Positions 38,089-46,949 of a stretch of 64,000 nt of DNA are shown piece by piece. The notes under the pieces were generated by a model. It was not told the origin of the DNA. It was given only the letters and a program-made list of their open reading frames with translations, and ran no database searches. Origin of the DNA: Methanobacterium spitsbergense (GTDB lineage Archaea > Methanobacteriota > Methanobacteria > Methanobacteriales > Methanobacteriaceae); assembly GCF_019931065.1 (NCBI RefSeq), contig NZ_JAIOUQ010000013.1, positions 1 through 64,000 of the forward strand, in the 5' to 3' direction. A program made the translations under genes and the position numbers. Each line of letters starts with the position of its first letter. The stretch's first letter is position 1.

Positions 38089-40062
38089 ATGACCGAAGAA
38101 TATAAAAGACCTGATCCTGATGAGCTTCTAAAGAGAATAAAAGAAGAAGAAAAGGTTAAAGAACGTAAAAAAGGTTATTTAAAGATATTTTTGGGATACG
38201 TTGCAGGGGTTGGTAAAACATACAGAATGCTCTCTGAAGCACGTTTCCTGAAAGAGAATGGGCAAGATATGGTTGTTGGTCTTGTTGAAACACATGGAAG
38301 GATTGAAACTGAAGAACTTCTGAAAGGGTTGGAGGTTTTACCCCGAAAAAAGATAGAATACAGTGGTATTTCACTTAAGGAACTTGATGTTAGAGGAATA
38401 TTGGAAAGAAATCCTAAATTTGTGATGGTAGATGAACTAGCCCACACCAATGTACCAGGTTCAATGCATACCAAAAGATATCATGACGTTGAAGAAATAC
38501 TGGATGCCGGTATAAACGTTTACACAACCTTAAATGTACAGCATATAGAAAGTTTGAAGGATATTATTTTTCAGATAACAGGGGTTGAAGTAAGGGAAAC
38601 TGTTCCAGATAGGGTAGTTGATATTGCAGATAAAATAGAAATTGTAGATCTACCAACAGAAGAACTACTTCAAAGATTAGAAGAAGGAAAAGTTTACATA
38701 CCCGAAAAAGTACAACAAGCAGTCTTAAAATTCTTTAAAGAAAGAAATTTAGAGGCACTTAGAGAGTTAGGGCTTAGATATGCTACAAGATGGGTTGATT
38801 ATAATATGAAACAGCGTCTTGAGAAAGAAGGCGTTTCAGGACCTTGGGATGCCAGTACCACAATTATGGTCTGTATAAATTCCAGAACTTCATCAGAAAA
38901 CATGATACGCCTGGCTCATAGATATGCCGACAATTTTAATGCAGAATGGCTCGGAGTATATGTAGAACCTTCTTATAAATTTAAAATGGGATATGAGGAA
39001 AGTTTACAGCTTGAAAAAAATCTTCAACTAGCTGAAGAACTTGGGGGCAAAGTTTTTAGATTGACTGGTATTAACATAGCCGAAGAAATTGTTTCATTTG
39101 CTAAATCAAAAAACATCAGCTTAATTATTATAGGCCATTCAGAAAGGTCTCGTATCGAAGCATGGGTACGTGGATCGGTTGTTAATGAAATTATTAGGAA
39201 AGGTAGTCCAATTCAGGTTCTTGTCATTGGGGGAGAAGGCCGTGAGAATGGATATCATGTCCAAAAAATAGATAGACAAGATTATTTGGACTTTAAAAGT
39301 TATTTGAAACCTTTTACTGTAAGTTTTTTAAGCATAATTATCACAACTGTTATATGCTTTTTTTTAAGTCCATTTTTAGAAGCGATTAATATTCCAATGA
39401 TATTTATAATTCCTATAGTTGTCAGCGGTTTGATTGCTGGACGAAAGGGAGGTATCCTAGCATCTTTGATGGCAGTAGCATTCTTTGACTTTTTCTTTAT
39501 CCCACCATATTTAACTTTTAGTGTTGCGGATTTACGTTTCATACCTACTTTTGCTGTGCTATTTATAGTGGGTGTTATAATCAGTTTCCTTGGAGATACC
39601 GTAAAAAAACAGGTCGAAAATACAAGGCAGCGAGAGGAGTTTATAGCGTCATTATATGATTTTAGTAGAGATTTGTTGGTTTCTCAGAATTTAGACGATT
39701 TTTTAAATAGAATTACCAATTATATATGGGAATTATTCAGTTATGATGTTGTAATGATCATTCCTGATGATAATAATAATCTAAAAGTGGAATCACGTAA
39801 AGGTGATAACATTAAGTTTGATGATGACGATCTGGGGGTGGCTAATTGGGTTTTTGAGCATGAAAAATCTGCGGGATATGGTACAAATACATTAGCATCT
39901 TCGAAATGGTATTACCTACCATTAAATGCTCATGATTTAAAATTAGGTGTTTTAGGAGTTGCACCATATGAATCAGATATTACAAATGAACAGAAGCATC
40001 TTCTTGAAGCATATACTAGTATTGTTTCAGTAGCATTGGCAAATTATTTAAAAATAGGTTAA
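38089..40062 (+). CDS. KdpD-like sensor lacking histidine kinase domain
   Basis: The 657-residue protein has the N-terminal KdpD domain with Walker A GYVAGVGKT (36-44) and DELAHTN. A universal-stress-protein domain (TIMVCINSRTSSENMIRLA ... GHSERSRIEAWVRGSV) follows, then four membrane helices of the DUF4118 type (about 400-505). A C-terminal GAF domain ends ANYLKIG. A complete KdpD continues with a dimerisation/His-phosphorylation domain and ATPase; both are absent and no remnant follows the stop. No KdpE response regulator is nearby. It may sense K+ or c-di-AMP and act by direct binding, perhaps on KdpABC. Confidence 0.9.
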   Translation: MTEEYKRPDPDELLKRIKEEEKVKERKKGYLKIFLGYVAGVGKTYRMLSEARFLKENGQDMVVGLVETHGRIETEELLKGLEVLPRKKIEYSGISLKELDVRGILERNPKFVMVDELAHTNVPGSMHTKRYHDVEEILDAGINVYTTLNVQHIESLKDIIFQITGVEVRETVPDRVVDIADKIEIVDLPTEELLQRLEEGKVYIPEKVQQAVLKFFKERNLEALRELGLRYATRWVDYNMKQRLEKEGVSGPWDASTTIMVCINSRTSSENMIRLAHRYADNFNAEWLGVYVEPSYKFKMGYEESLQLEKNLQLAEELGGKVFRLTGINIAEEIVSFAKSKNISLIIIGHSERSRIEAWVRGSVVNEIIRKGSPIQVLVIGGEGRENGYHVQKIDRQDYLDFKSYLKPFTVSFLSIIITTVICFFLSPFLEAINIPMIFIIPIVVSGLIAGRKGGILASLMAVAFFDFFFIPPYLTFSVADLRFIPTFAVLFIVGVIISFLGDTVKKQVENTRQREEFIASLYDFSRDLLVSQNLDDFLNRITNYIWELFSYDVVMIIPDDNNNLKVESRKGDNIKFDDDDLGVANWVFEHEKSAGYGTNTLASSKWYYLPLNAHDLKLGVLGVAPYESDITNEQKHLLEAYTSIVSVALANYLKIG

Positions 40063-40177
40063 TTATATTCAGGAATTTAATTCCATATAATGGATGTAAT
40101 ATTTGATTCAGCATCCATGAGTTCTTGAAATTCCTGTTCTAATTTGTTTTGGTGGTTCATTAAGTAATTTTAACAAT

Positions 40178-40193
40178 ACAACAGCGCTGTTGT
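40178..40193. repeat. 16-bp perfect GC-rich palindrome
   Basis: ACAACAGCGCTGTTGT is perfectly self-complementary and unusually GC-rich for this intergenic region. It lies 115 bases after the KdpD-like gene and 16 bases before a gene remnant. It may be an operator or the site of a past insertion. Confidence 0.55.
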
Positions 40194-40208
40194 GCTGTTT
40201 ATCCTCGT

Positions 40209-40478
40209 TTGAATGGTATTAGTGTAACTTTTTTGTTAAATTTTGTAATAATTTTTAATTCTTGGTTTAAAAACAATCCAGCTAAATGGAATGAATTTCA
40301 AAAAAAATATTTAAAAGAATTGAATGATAATAAAGAAGTCATTAAACTGTTAAGGTCATTGCTAGGTGCTATATCTTTAATCCATAGATTGATTTCTATT
40401 TTTTTCTTTGGAGATTCTTTTGGGCAATTAAAATCTACTGAAAAAAGTTCATTATTAAAAATGATAAATTGTATATAG
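40209..40478 (+). pseudogene. DUF488 fragment
   Basis: Only the middle of this frame looks like a known protein: SWFKNNPAKWNEFQKKYLKELNDNKEVIKLL resembles the WF.HDPAKWEEF..RY..EL core of DUF488 proteins. The preceding and following residues do not fit the family. The conserved N-terminal region and the C-terminal strand are missing, so it is likely a decayed piece of a normally 115-150-residue protein. Confidence 0.5.
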
Positions 40479-40501
40479 GTTGTACGACAATTACAATAAT
40501 A

Positions 40502-40584
40502 GAGCAGGGAAATCTCGCTTTGTTTTGGTTTTATAAAAATGTATATTACTTTATTTTTTGTGTAAAAAGTATATATCCCTGCTC
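40502..40584. repeat. 9-bp inverted repeat pair around 65 bases
   Basis: GAGCAGGGA (40502-40510) and TCCCTGCTC (40576-40584) are perfect inverted repeats in a gene-free gap. They could close the stem of a small RNA or mark an old insertion. No coding frame lies between them. Confidence 0.35.
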
Positions 40585-40758
40585 GCCTCCGATTTATAAA
40601 AAAATTTCACAGAGAGAACTATATGAACTCTAAGTCCATTATAACTCTCATTTTCTTTGATAATCTTCATTGATTTTTAGTAATTTATACAAATATTTAA
40701 TTGTGTTTTTGTTATATTAAAGTATTTTACTTGAAAATAGAAATAGGTGGTGAATAAA

Positions 40759-40911
40759 TTGATAGAATCAAGAATGGATATTAAATCAAGGATAAGAAAC
40801 TTGGAAATAATCTATAAAAAGCATCAATTACTTACTAATTCGGATCTGGTTATAGTTGAAAAACGACTAGAAGAATTAAAAGGAGAGTTAAAATGCAGCC
40901 GATATCGATGA
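40759..40911 (+). CDS. 50-residue helical small protein
   Basis: TTG 40759 follows AGGTGGTGAATAAA, a strong ribosome binding site. The frame encodes LIESRMDIKSRIRNLEIIYK, then KHQLLTNSDLVIVEKRLEELKG, and ends at TGA 40909-40911. The predicted structure is two charged helices, with VEKRLEEL likely to form a coiled coil. No family is recognised. The good ribosome binding site and heptad pattern argue for a real gene. Confidence 0.5.
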   Translation: MIESRMDIKSRIRNLEIIYKKHQLLTNSDLVIVEKRLEELKGELKCSRYR

Positions 40912-41083
40912 ATTATAATAATAATGCCTTTTTTTATTCAAAATCGATGTATATATGTTAAACGATTACAATAAGGAACTTTTATATTCACATTGACGTC
41001 AATCTAATCAAATATTTATATGTAGATCTAGTTGATCAAGGGAATGGCCATAAAAACTACCGTATTTGTATACAATGTTAGGT

Positions 41084-42286
41084 TTAATTTTTAGATTTAT
41101 TCCTTTTTATGTAAAGTTTGGATAATGGTAAAGCAGTTGCACCATGTGCAACCACACTGAAAAATACAGTAACAAACACTGCTAAAATAAATGTATCTTG
41201 CCCGGGGAAAGTACCCAATCTTTCTAAAGCAATAAGGGCTAGAACTATTGATGCCAGTCCTCGTGGACCAAACCAACCCATAAATAAAACAGAATCCCAA
41301 CTTACATGAGTACCAATCAGAGATATGACCACAGGTAACATGCGTATAAAAGTCAAACTCAAAATTGCATAGACAATAATCTGCCAACTAATAAACGGAA
41401 TCAAACCTGCAAGTATAATTCCTAATAGGAAGAAAACTGTAAGATTTAAAAATTGACCTTCAGCTTCAGCAAAATCCATCATAACTTTCCCTGCATCTCT
41501 GGTAATATATCCTGTTGCTAAACCACCAACAAATGCAGCAATAAAACCACTACCTCCGATCTCATCGGCTATAATAAAGGAAAGAACGGCTAAAACAAGA
41601 AATGCAATTCTCTGATACTCTGGAGTGATCCATCCTTTGTCCCGGGATTTGATAACGATTCCAGATCCGATCAATCCTACCGATATACCCACCAATGCAC
41701 CTAAACCTATCTGTTCGAGTGCTGTCTGAATGAAATATCCTGTTGGAGAAAAAGATTCTTCTGCTAAACCTATTGCAATAAATACCAGCAAGAAAGGCAC
41801 AGATAATCCATCGTTTAATCCGCTCTCAACTTCTAGTGTTTCACGAATTCTACTGGGTATAGCTTTATTATTTACTACAATCTGTCCTAAAGCAGCATCG
41901 GTAGGTGCTAAAACAACACCTATTATTGCTGCTTCCCAAAAAGTTAGATTGGTGAAGATTAAAATAGCAGAAGTAATTCCGAGAACTATGGTTAAAATGA
42001 GTCCAATACTCAGTAACCTCGTTGTTAAACTGTTTAATTTAATATCGCCCAAATCAACACGTGATGCATCTGTGAAGAGTACCAGTACCAGAGCTATTTC
42101 TGCTATCAACAATACTATTGTAGATATTGGAGGTTTTGTAACGTCAATATAACCTGTAACAAGCCAACCAACCAAGATTCCTGCAAAAATGAATATCATC
42201 TGAGCGCTGATTGGGAGTTTATCAATTTTACTGGAGATTACAGCAACAATAAAAACCAGTATTAGAAAGAATAATAGTTCAATCAT
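41084..42286 (-). CDS. CPA1-family cation:proton antiporter
   Basis: The 400-residue protein has about twelve membrane helices and the CPA1 signatures: VLAPTDAALGQIVVNN, then ETLEVESGLNDGLSVPFLL, then GWFGPRGLASIVLALIAL. The Asp residues in APTDA and SGLND are the ion-binding carboxylates of Na+/H+ antiporters of the NhaP type. It probably exports Na+ or K+ in exchange for protons, which fits the nearby K+ uptake system. It is monocistronic or loosely linked to the small gene upstream. Confidence 0.9.
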   Translation of the reverse strand: MIELLFFLILVFIVAVISSKIDKLPISAQMIFIFAGILVGWLVTGYIDVTKPPISTIVLLIAEIALVLVLFTDASRVDLGDIKLNSLTTRLLSIGLILTIVLGITSAILIFTNLTFWEAAIIGVVLAPTDAALGQIVVNNKAIPSRIRETLEVESGLNDGLSVPFLLVFIAIGLAEESFSPTGYFIQTALEQIGLGALVGISVGLIGSGIVIKSRDKGWITPEYQRIAFLVLAVLSFIIADEIGGSGFIAAFVGGLATGYITRDAGKVMMDFAEAEGQFLNLTVFFLLGIILAGLIPFISWQIIVYAILSLTFIRMLPVVISLIGTHVSWDSVLFMGWFGPRGLASIVLALIALERLGTFPGQDTFILAVFVTVFFSVVAHGATALPLSKLYIKRNKSKN

Positions 42287-42373
42287 AATTCTTCAACAGT
42301 TAAAATATTATCTTTCTCGGATAAAAATATTTCTTTATTTTAATCAGCAAAAGAGTTGGTAACTCCATCTATA

Positions 42374-42625
42374 TTATTTTTTAAGTGCTTCTATTAGTAG
42401 GGCAAATATTATAACCAAATATCCTAACGATCTGAATGTAATTATTAATATATTTGTACTTGTAATTCCCAAGAGTATTGCCAGGTGTGAAAAAGCAAAA
42501 AGTGCGAATGCAAGGGAGATATATAGGGCTAAAAGATATTTTTTAATTTTAAAAACCCAAAGTCCCAAAATAACAATTATTAAAGATAAAATTAAGTTCA
42601 AAGTAGTTGTAACGTCAAATACCAT
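42374..42625 (-). CDS. three-helix small membrane protein
   Basis: The 83-residue protein is almost entirely three membrane helices: TLNLILSLIIVILGLWVFKI, YISLAFALFAFSHLAILLGI and ILIITFRSLGYLVIIFALLIEAL. It is reminiscent of small membrane sensor-like proteins in methanogens, but no family is recognised. GGAGGTAA precedes the ATG. It lies 87 bases upstream of the antiporter on the same strand and may be co-transcribed. Confidence 0.6.
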   Translation of the reverse strand: MVFDVTTTLNLILSLIIVILGLWVFKIKKYLLALYISLAFALFAFSHLAILLGITSTNILIITFRSLGYLVIIFALLIEALKK

Positions 42626-42898
42626 TAAATTACCTCCTAATCAGTATATATAATATATATTTCGAGGTTTATAATCTTAACAAACCTATAGTTGAAAAGA
42701 TTAATCTTTGCAGATTAAACTAGAAAAGGAAAATTTTGTGTATTTAATTTATTATAATATCTTTATTTTTTCCAAAATTCTAGAATATTCTGAAACTAGC
42801 AGAAATAATATGGATTTATGAATAATTGAACTAAATTTTCTTTTCATATTTAAAAAATATGTTATATAATATCCGTTCTAGTTTTTGATTGGTAAAAT

Positions 42899-43681
42899 TC
42901 AACCTCCATATGATGCGGTATTGTTTTGATATAACTGTGTATAATATTTGCTGACATTTGTGTTTACTTTTTTATAATCCAAATTTAATTGGCCATGATT
43001 ATAATAATATTGTAGATCTGATGCATGTATTAATTCAAAATTTCTATATGGATTGTTTAAATATGGAGATATCAATCCTGAGAGCGTGTACACATAAGCA
43101 GGTATTAGTCCATATGTTTTAGTTAATATTTGGAAGTAAAGTGGAAATCCTTCTCCAGGAGTTATTATGGGGTTTCCTTCCCGTACTGTTCCTTTAAAAA
43201 CCATTGGAATGGGACCTTTTTGACCATGTTCTCGTGCAAGGGAATTAACATGTGACATCATTTCATCATAGTTGTTATAGACTGTTCCATCTGACATATA
43301 TTTATATCTGCCAACTGGAACACCAAATATGGCTACTTTAAGCGAGTCAAAGAAATTTACCTGACTAAGGTTAATAGAACCCATGCCCTGAGTATCTATA
43401 AATGCCACTTCTATAATGTATACATTTCCTTCTTGATAACTACGATAGTTGGAACCTCCATACATCTGTAATACCATTGCAGTTTGAGATCCTTTATTTT
43501 CAGCTTCTTTAGAAAGGAGTTCAGAGTGGGGGTGGCCGGGATACATATCTGGATTTGCCAGTTTAACAAATGCAAGTCTTCCCATAGGATCTATTGGACC
43601 AGTTGAAACTTTAATGTAAGAATAGCCCAATATCAAAGCTAACAGTATTATAGCAATCAAAGACCATTTCTTTTTACTCAT
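42899..43681 (-). CDS. signal-anchored hypothetical protein, paralogue of 3061-3879
   Basis: The 260-residue protein has an N-terminal anchor (WSLIAIILLALILGYSYIKV) and an exterior domain. It shares GPI.PMGRLAFVK, NPDMYPGHPHSELL, SNYRSYQ, FIDTQGMGSINLSQ, GVPVGRYKYMSDGTVYN and PAYVYTLSGLISPYLNNPYRNFEL with the protein near 3 kb. That paralogue has about ten extra residues in the middle. Function is unknown; it is probably located on the outer membrane face. GGTGAA precedes the start. Confidence 0.7.
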   Translation of the reverse strand: MSKKKWSLIAIILLALILGYSYIKVSTGPIDPMGRLAFVKLANPDMYPGHPHSELLSKEAENKGSQTAMVLQMYGGSNYRSYQEGNVYIIEVAFIDTQGMGSINLSQVNFFDSLKVAIFGVPVGRYKYMSDGTVYNNYDEMMSHVNSLAREHGQKGPIPMVFKGTVREGNPIITPGEGFPLYFQILTKTYGLIPAYVYTLSGLISPYLNNPYRNFELIHASDLQYYYNHGQLNLDYKKVNTNVSKYYTQLYQNNTASYGG

Positions 43682-43793
43682 AAATTATTCACCTTTTGAC
43701 AACAATCTTAATAAAATATGTTAATTGAATCAGATCTAAATTAATGGTTAAACAACTTTAAAATGATTAGTTGTTGAAAATATTTTAAAATAA

Positions 43794-43836
43794 AAAAAAA
43801 TCGGGCTTTAAAATTTAAATTCATTACCATAAAGCC
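43794..43836 (-). terminator. terminator of the DUF4012 operon
   Basis: On the minus strand GGCTTTA and TAAAGCC (43836-43830 and 43810-43804) can pair around a 19-base loop, followed by CGA and nine T. It begins 16 bases past the stop at 43852. Confidence 0.55.
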
Positions 43837-43851
43837 TCATATTATTTTTTT

Positions 43852-44571
43852 TTATACTAATTTTAGCCCCTTGGAAATTGCGAATTGAGTCATAAGGTCA
43901 TTTGGTATGATCACTATGTTTCCTGAGAGATACTGTTGTGTTACTGTTTGGAAAAGTGATGGTGCTTTGGTCGGATTCTTTGCCGCTTCTAATATGGGGT
44001 TCATTATGAGATCGGTTGCTTGTCCTCTAGTCAGTGTACTATTTTTTTTCTCAGTTAAATTCCTTATAACATCGATACTATTGTTGGTTATAGTACCATA
44101 ACCCGGAATATTAATTGGGCCAACAGTTGCTACTACCGCATCAACAGCTGGGGGTGTTAAAATTACAACGGCATCGGTTTTGATTCCTGTATTTTCCTGG
44201 ACAATTGATTGTGCATCTGCAGCATCAGCTGCTGTATCTTTATTCCATAATGCATCATTAAGTTTTAATTTATCTCCTCCGGCTGCTGCAGGTTCTGGTA
44301 ATGTGGAGGAAACCATTCCACCAGGATAAATTGGTGTAATATTCTTTACATCACCATCTGTCACATGTATTGCATAAGCCATATCAACAGCCCCAATTCC
44401 TGGCCTTTTTTCATTTGTATCTGCCAACAATACAAGAACATTATGATCTCCTTTCATAACATTTGTTGAAGCTGGCTGTTCATACTGATATATTACGTAA
44501 CCAGTGGACACACTTATCAGTGCCAATATAACTATTAACACAATTAATTTTTTTCTTATCATATCCACCAC
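43852..44571 (-). CDS. DUF4012-like exported protein
   Basis: The 239-residue protein has an N-terminal membrane segment (KKLIVLIVILALISVSTGYVI) and an exterior domain. LVLLADTNEKRPGIGAVDMAYAIHVTDGDVKNITPIYPGG, then VVILTPPAVDAVVATVGPINIPGYGTIT, resembles the DUF4012 family of envelope proteins. Family function is unproven; context with PAP2 and DedA genes suggests envelope polymer assembly. The start is uncertain: GTG 44571, GTG 44568 or ATG 44562. Confidence 0.65.
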   Translation of the reverse strand: MVDMIRKKLIVLIVILALISVSTGYVIYQYEQPASTNVMKGDHNVLVLLADTNEKRPGIGAVDMAYAIHVTDGDVKNITPIYPGGMVSSTLPEPAAAGGDKLKLNDALWNKDTAADAADAQSIVQENTGIKTDAVVILTPPAVDAVVATVGPINIPGYGTITNNSIDVIRNLTEKKNSTLTRGQATDLIMNPILEAAKNPTKAPSLFQTVTQQYLSGNIVIIPNDLMTQFAISKGLKLV

Positions 44572-44625
44572 GACCTAACTTTTATTTTTTAAATTTTCAT
44601 TATTTATTCAATTAAACCCTTAAAA

Positions 44626-45006
44626 TTATGATTTGATAAAACTTAAATTATTCAACAGAGTATCCATTTGTATTTTTGTAATTTTTGCAATAAAACCACC
44701 AATTACCATGATTAAACCTGGAATTATTAAAAAACAGATAAAATCAACGAATGATGAGCTATAGGTTTTGTTAACGAATAATTGATAGATAATTAGGACT
44801 ACAGACACACACATGCCCGAGATTAGTGCTATTCGTGATTTTCCAATATTCGAGGTGTAAGTTGCTATATATCCACCTACAATTAGAATAAATAAAAATA
44901 GATCTGTTGTAAGAGGAGGATTATTCAAGATAACTAAATTTACAAGAAATATAAATCCTATTACAATTCCTGTTGCCAATAATATGCTGTATCTACTTTT
45001 CATCAA
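44626..45006 (-). CDS. four-helix membrane protein of unknown function
   Basis: The 126-residue protein has four membrane helices (YSILLATGIVIGFIFLVNLVIL, LFLFILIVGGYIATYTS, IALISGMCVSVVLIIYQLFV, FICFLIIPGLIMVIGGFIA). No family is recognised. It starts nine bases after the DedA gene and 54 bases before the DUF4012-like gene, so it belongs to the same envelope operon. Confidence 0.6.
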   Translation of the reverse strand: MMKSRYSILLATGIVIGFIFLVNLVILNNPPLTTDLFLFILIVGGYIATYTSNIGKSRIALISGMCVSVVLIIYQLFVNKTYSSSFVDFICFLIIPGLIMVIGGFIAKITKIQMDTLLNNLSFIKS

Positions 45007-45015
45007 AGATCACAC

Positions 45016-45657
45016 TCATATTTCCTTTGAATTATTTTTGATAGATTTTTTTTCAATGTATTTGTAAACCAAATATCCAACGATTATTAATACGCCTATT
45101 CCAACTATTATATCGAGTATATGGAAATATCCTTTGATAATTTCCCAATTCGGACCCAGTTGAACTCCAATATAACCTAAAACAAAACTCCATGGTAATG
45201 AACCAATGAATGTGTATACAGCGAACTTCTTCAAATCCATTTGTGCAATTCCAGCAGGTAGTGATATGAATGTACGTATGACTGGTAGAACTCTGCTTAT
45301 TAAAACAGCCTCTCCACCATATCTTAAAAACCATCTATCTGCAAGTTGAAGTTTGCTCTCTGTAATGCGTAAATATTTACCATATTTAGTAAGTAATGGT
45401 CTTCCTCCCTTTAATCCTATGAAGTAAGCAATTAAAGATCCTATAAGGTTACCAAATGCTCCAACAATTGTAATTCCAATTAATGTCATATTGGTGTTAC
45501 CCTGCCACACAACAAATCCACTAAATGGCATTATAATTTCACTGGGAATAGGTATACAAGCACTTTCAAGTGTCATTCCAATTAACACACCCCAATAACC
45601 CAAGCTACTAATTAAATTAATTGCAAAATTACTTACAAATTCTACCACGCTAATCAT
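45016..45657 (-). CDS. DedA-family (SNARE-associated/VTT) membrane protein
   Basis: The 213-residue protein has the DedA pattern: GVLIGMTLESACIPIPSEIIMPFSGF, GNLIGSLIAYFIGLKGGR, then the conserved ISRVLPVIRTFISLPAGIAQM and FTFIGSLPWSFVLGYIG-like segments. Some DedA proteins return undecaprenyl phosphate or other lipids across the membrane. It lies 19 bases after a PAP2 phosphatase gene, so lipid-carrier recycling for wall or glycan synthesis is the best guess. Confidence 0.9.
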   Translation of the reverse strand: MISVVEFVSNFAINLISSLGYWGVLIGMTLESACIPIPSEIIMPFSGFVVWQGNTNMTLIGITIVGAFGNLIGSLIAYFIGLKGGRPLLTKYGKYLRITESKLQLADRWFLRYGGEAVLISRVLPVIRTFISLPAGIAQMDLKKFAVYTFIGSLPWSFVLGYIGVQLGPNWEIIKGYFHILDIIVGIGVLIIVGYLVYKYIEKKSIKNNSKEI

Positions 45658-45676
45658 AAAAATACCACCAAAATTC

Positions 45677-46255
45677 TTATTTTCTTCCTATTCTCCTTAT
45701 TTTATAATAAATCCCTTTGATTACCGTATTCAATGGAATAAATTTGTCTTTAAATTGGAAAATAATAATTATACTTATTATTGAAACTAATAACGACCCC
45801 AAGATGTCTAATGGGAAGTGTACTCCGCTGAAAATTCTAGCAAAAGCTCCTATGAATCCTAATATTAAAAATATAAAACCTGCCACTCTTGTTTCTTTGA
45901 AATATATCAACATCAATGCCAATGAAAACATCAAAGTAGCATGATCAGAAGGGAATGATGTTTCAGCAGGATACTGGAAGAGAAGAGTTCCAAGATTTAT
46001 CATGAACGGTCTTGGATGAAAGTAAACTAGTCCGATAATATAATTAATTGCAAGTCCAAGTATTGCTGCATAAACACCAAAAAGTACTATGTCACGACTT
46101 CTGTTTACATTTTTAAACCATAAATAAACCAGGCCTAAGATGATTATTACAGGCATATATTTAGCTGTAATTATTGCCAAATTGTCAATTATTGGATTTA
46201 AACCAGCATACTGGTTTATTAAATGGTATATTGCAAAATTTATTTGTTCGATCAT
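45677..46255 (-). CDS. PAP2-family phosphatase (BcrC-like undecaprenyl-diphosphatase type)
   Basis: The 192-residue protein has about five membrane helices and all three PAP2 motifs: YFHPRPF, SFPSDHATL and ARIFSGVHFPLDILGS. The layout and length match BcrC-type enzymes, which remove a phosphate from polyprenyl diphosphate outside the membrane. Being first of the operon with DedA and DUF4012, it supports a carrier-lipid recycling role. Archaeal carriers are dolichyl-like or undecaprenyl lipids. Confidence 0.9.
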   Translation of the reverse strand: MIEQINFAIYHLINQYAGLNPIIDNLAIITAKYMPVIIILGLVYLWFKNVNRSRDIVLFGVYAAILGLAINYIIGLVYFHPRPFMINLGTLLFQYPAETSFPSDHATLMFSLALMLIYFKETRVAGFIFLILGFIGAFARIFSGVHFPLDILGSLLVSIISIIIIFQFKDKFIPLNTVIKGIYYKIRRIGRK

Positions 46256-46580
46256 GAAATTAACTCCAAATATTAAGATGATATTATGATTTTATATAAT
46301 ATTCCAGCATCCATCTTCGATTTTACGGATATAAAAACCATAATATAAACGAATTTAAAATAATGTAGTGGTATTGATTCGTGAATTGTAATATGAAAAG
46401 CTATATTAAAGTATTTATGCCGAAGTTACACCCCAATCATTACCCATACACAACCCAACTATCAATTAAAATATCTAAAAAAAAAAAATAATATCATTAA
46501 AAAAGTTTGATATTCAGGTTATTTGATCATTTATTATATCTATGAACCGTTTAAAAATAGAAAAAAAATCTATAAAATAT
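46256..46580. other. intergenic region upstream of the PAP2 operon
   Basis: This 325-base gap holds the promoter of the PAP2 operon and the end of the three-helix membrane protein gene. A run of nine A at 46480-46488 and AT-rich blocks are present. I see no gene. Confidence 0.4.
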
Positions 46581-46910
46581 TTAGTCCCATGTTATTATAA
46601 ATAGAATAGTCAATGCAATTAATTGTGCTGTGGTAACAGAAAGCAGAAATGCGTAAACTACTGTACCACCTAATTCATGCATTTCAATACCGAGAACTAA
46701 AAATATGGCTAGACCTACTATTGCAAGAATGTTTTGGATTAATAGAATTAATGCGAAGTATAACAATCCGGTGGTAAATTTAGATTTTAATTGATTGTAA
46801 CTGGTCCAATAAAAGTAAAATAATGCTGATAATAATCCAACATTAGCAATTCCAATTAAAATTGCTGCGGATATAATCAACCTATTTAAAAATACTAATT
46901 CTATCGTCAT
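46581..46910 (-). CDS. small three-helix membrane protein (copy 2)
   Basis: The 109-residue protein has three to four membrane helices with SYNQLKSKFTTGLLYFALILLIQNIL in the middle and TILFIITWD at the end. It matches the membrane protein at 19470-19835 in layout, including the F-K-S-K-F-T-F-G-L-L type loop. It lies 39 bases after its winged-helix regulator. Function is unknown. AGGTAAAA precedes the ATG. Confidence 0.7.
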   Translation of the reverse strand: MTIELVFLNRLIISAAILIGIANVGLLSALFYFYWTSYNQLKSKFTTGLLYFALILLIQNILAIVGLAIFLVLGIEMHELGGTVVYAFLLSVTTAQLIALTILFIITWD

Positions 46911-46949
46911 TTTTACCTCTTAGCCTAAATTTTGTATTTACAAAATTAT

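Noticed and set aside
40501..40600. Possible tRNA or structured RNA between the inverted repeats
   Set aside because: No cloverleaf arms, no T-loop GTTCRA sequence and no anticodon stem could be fitted.
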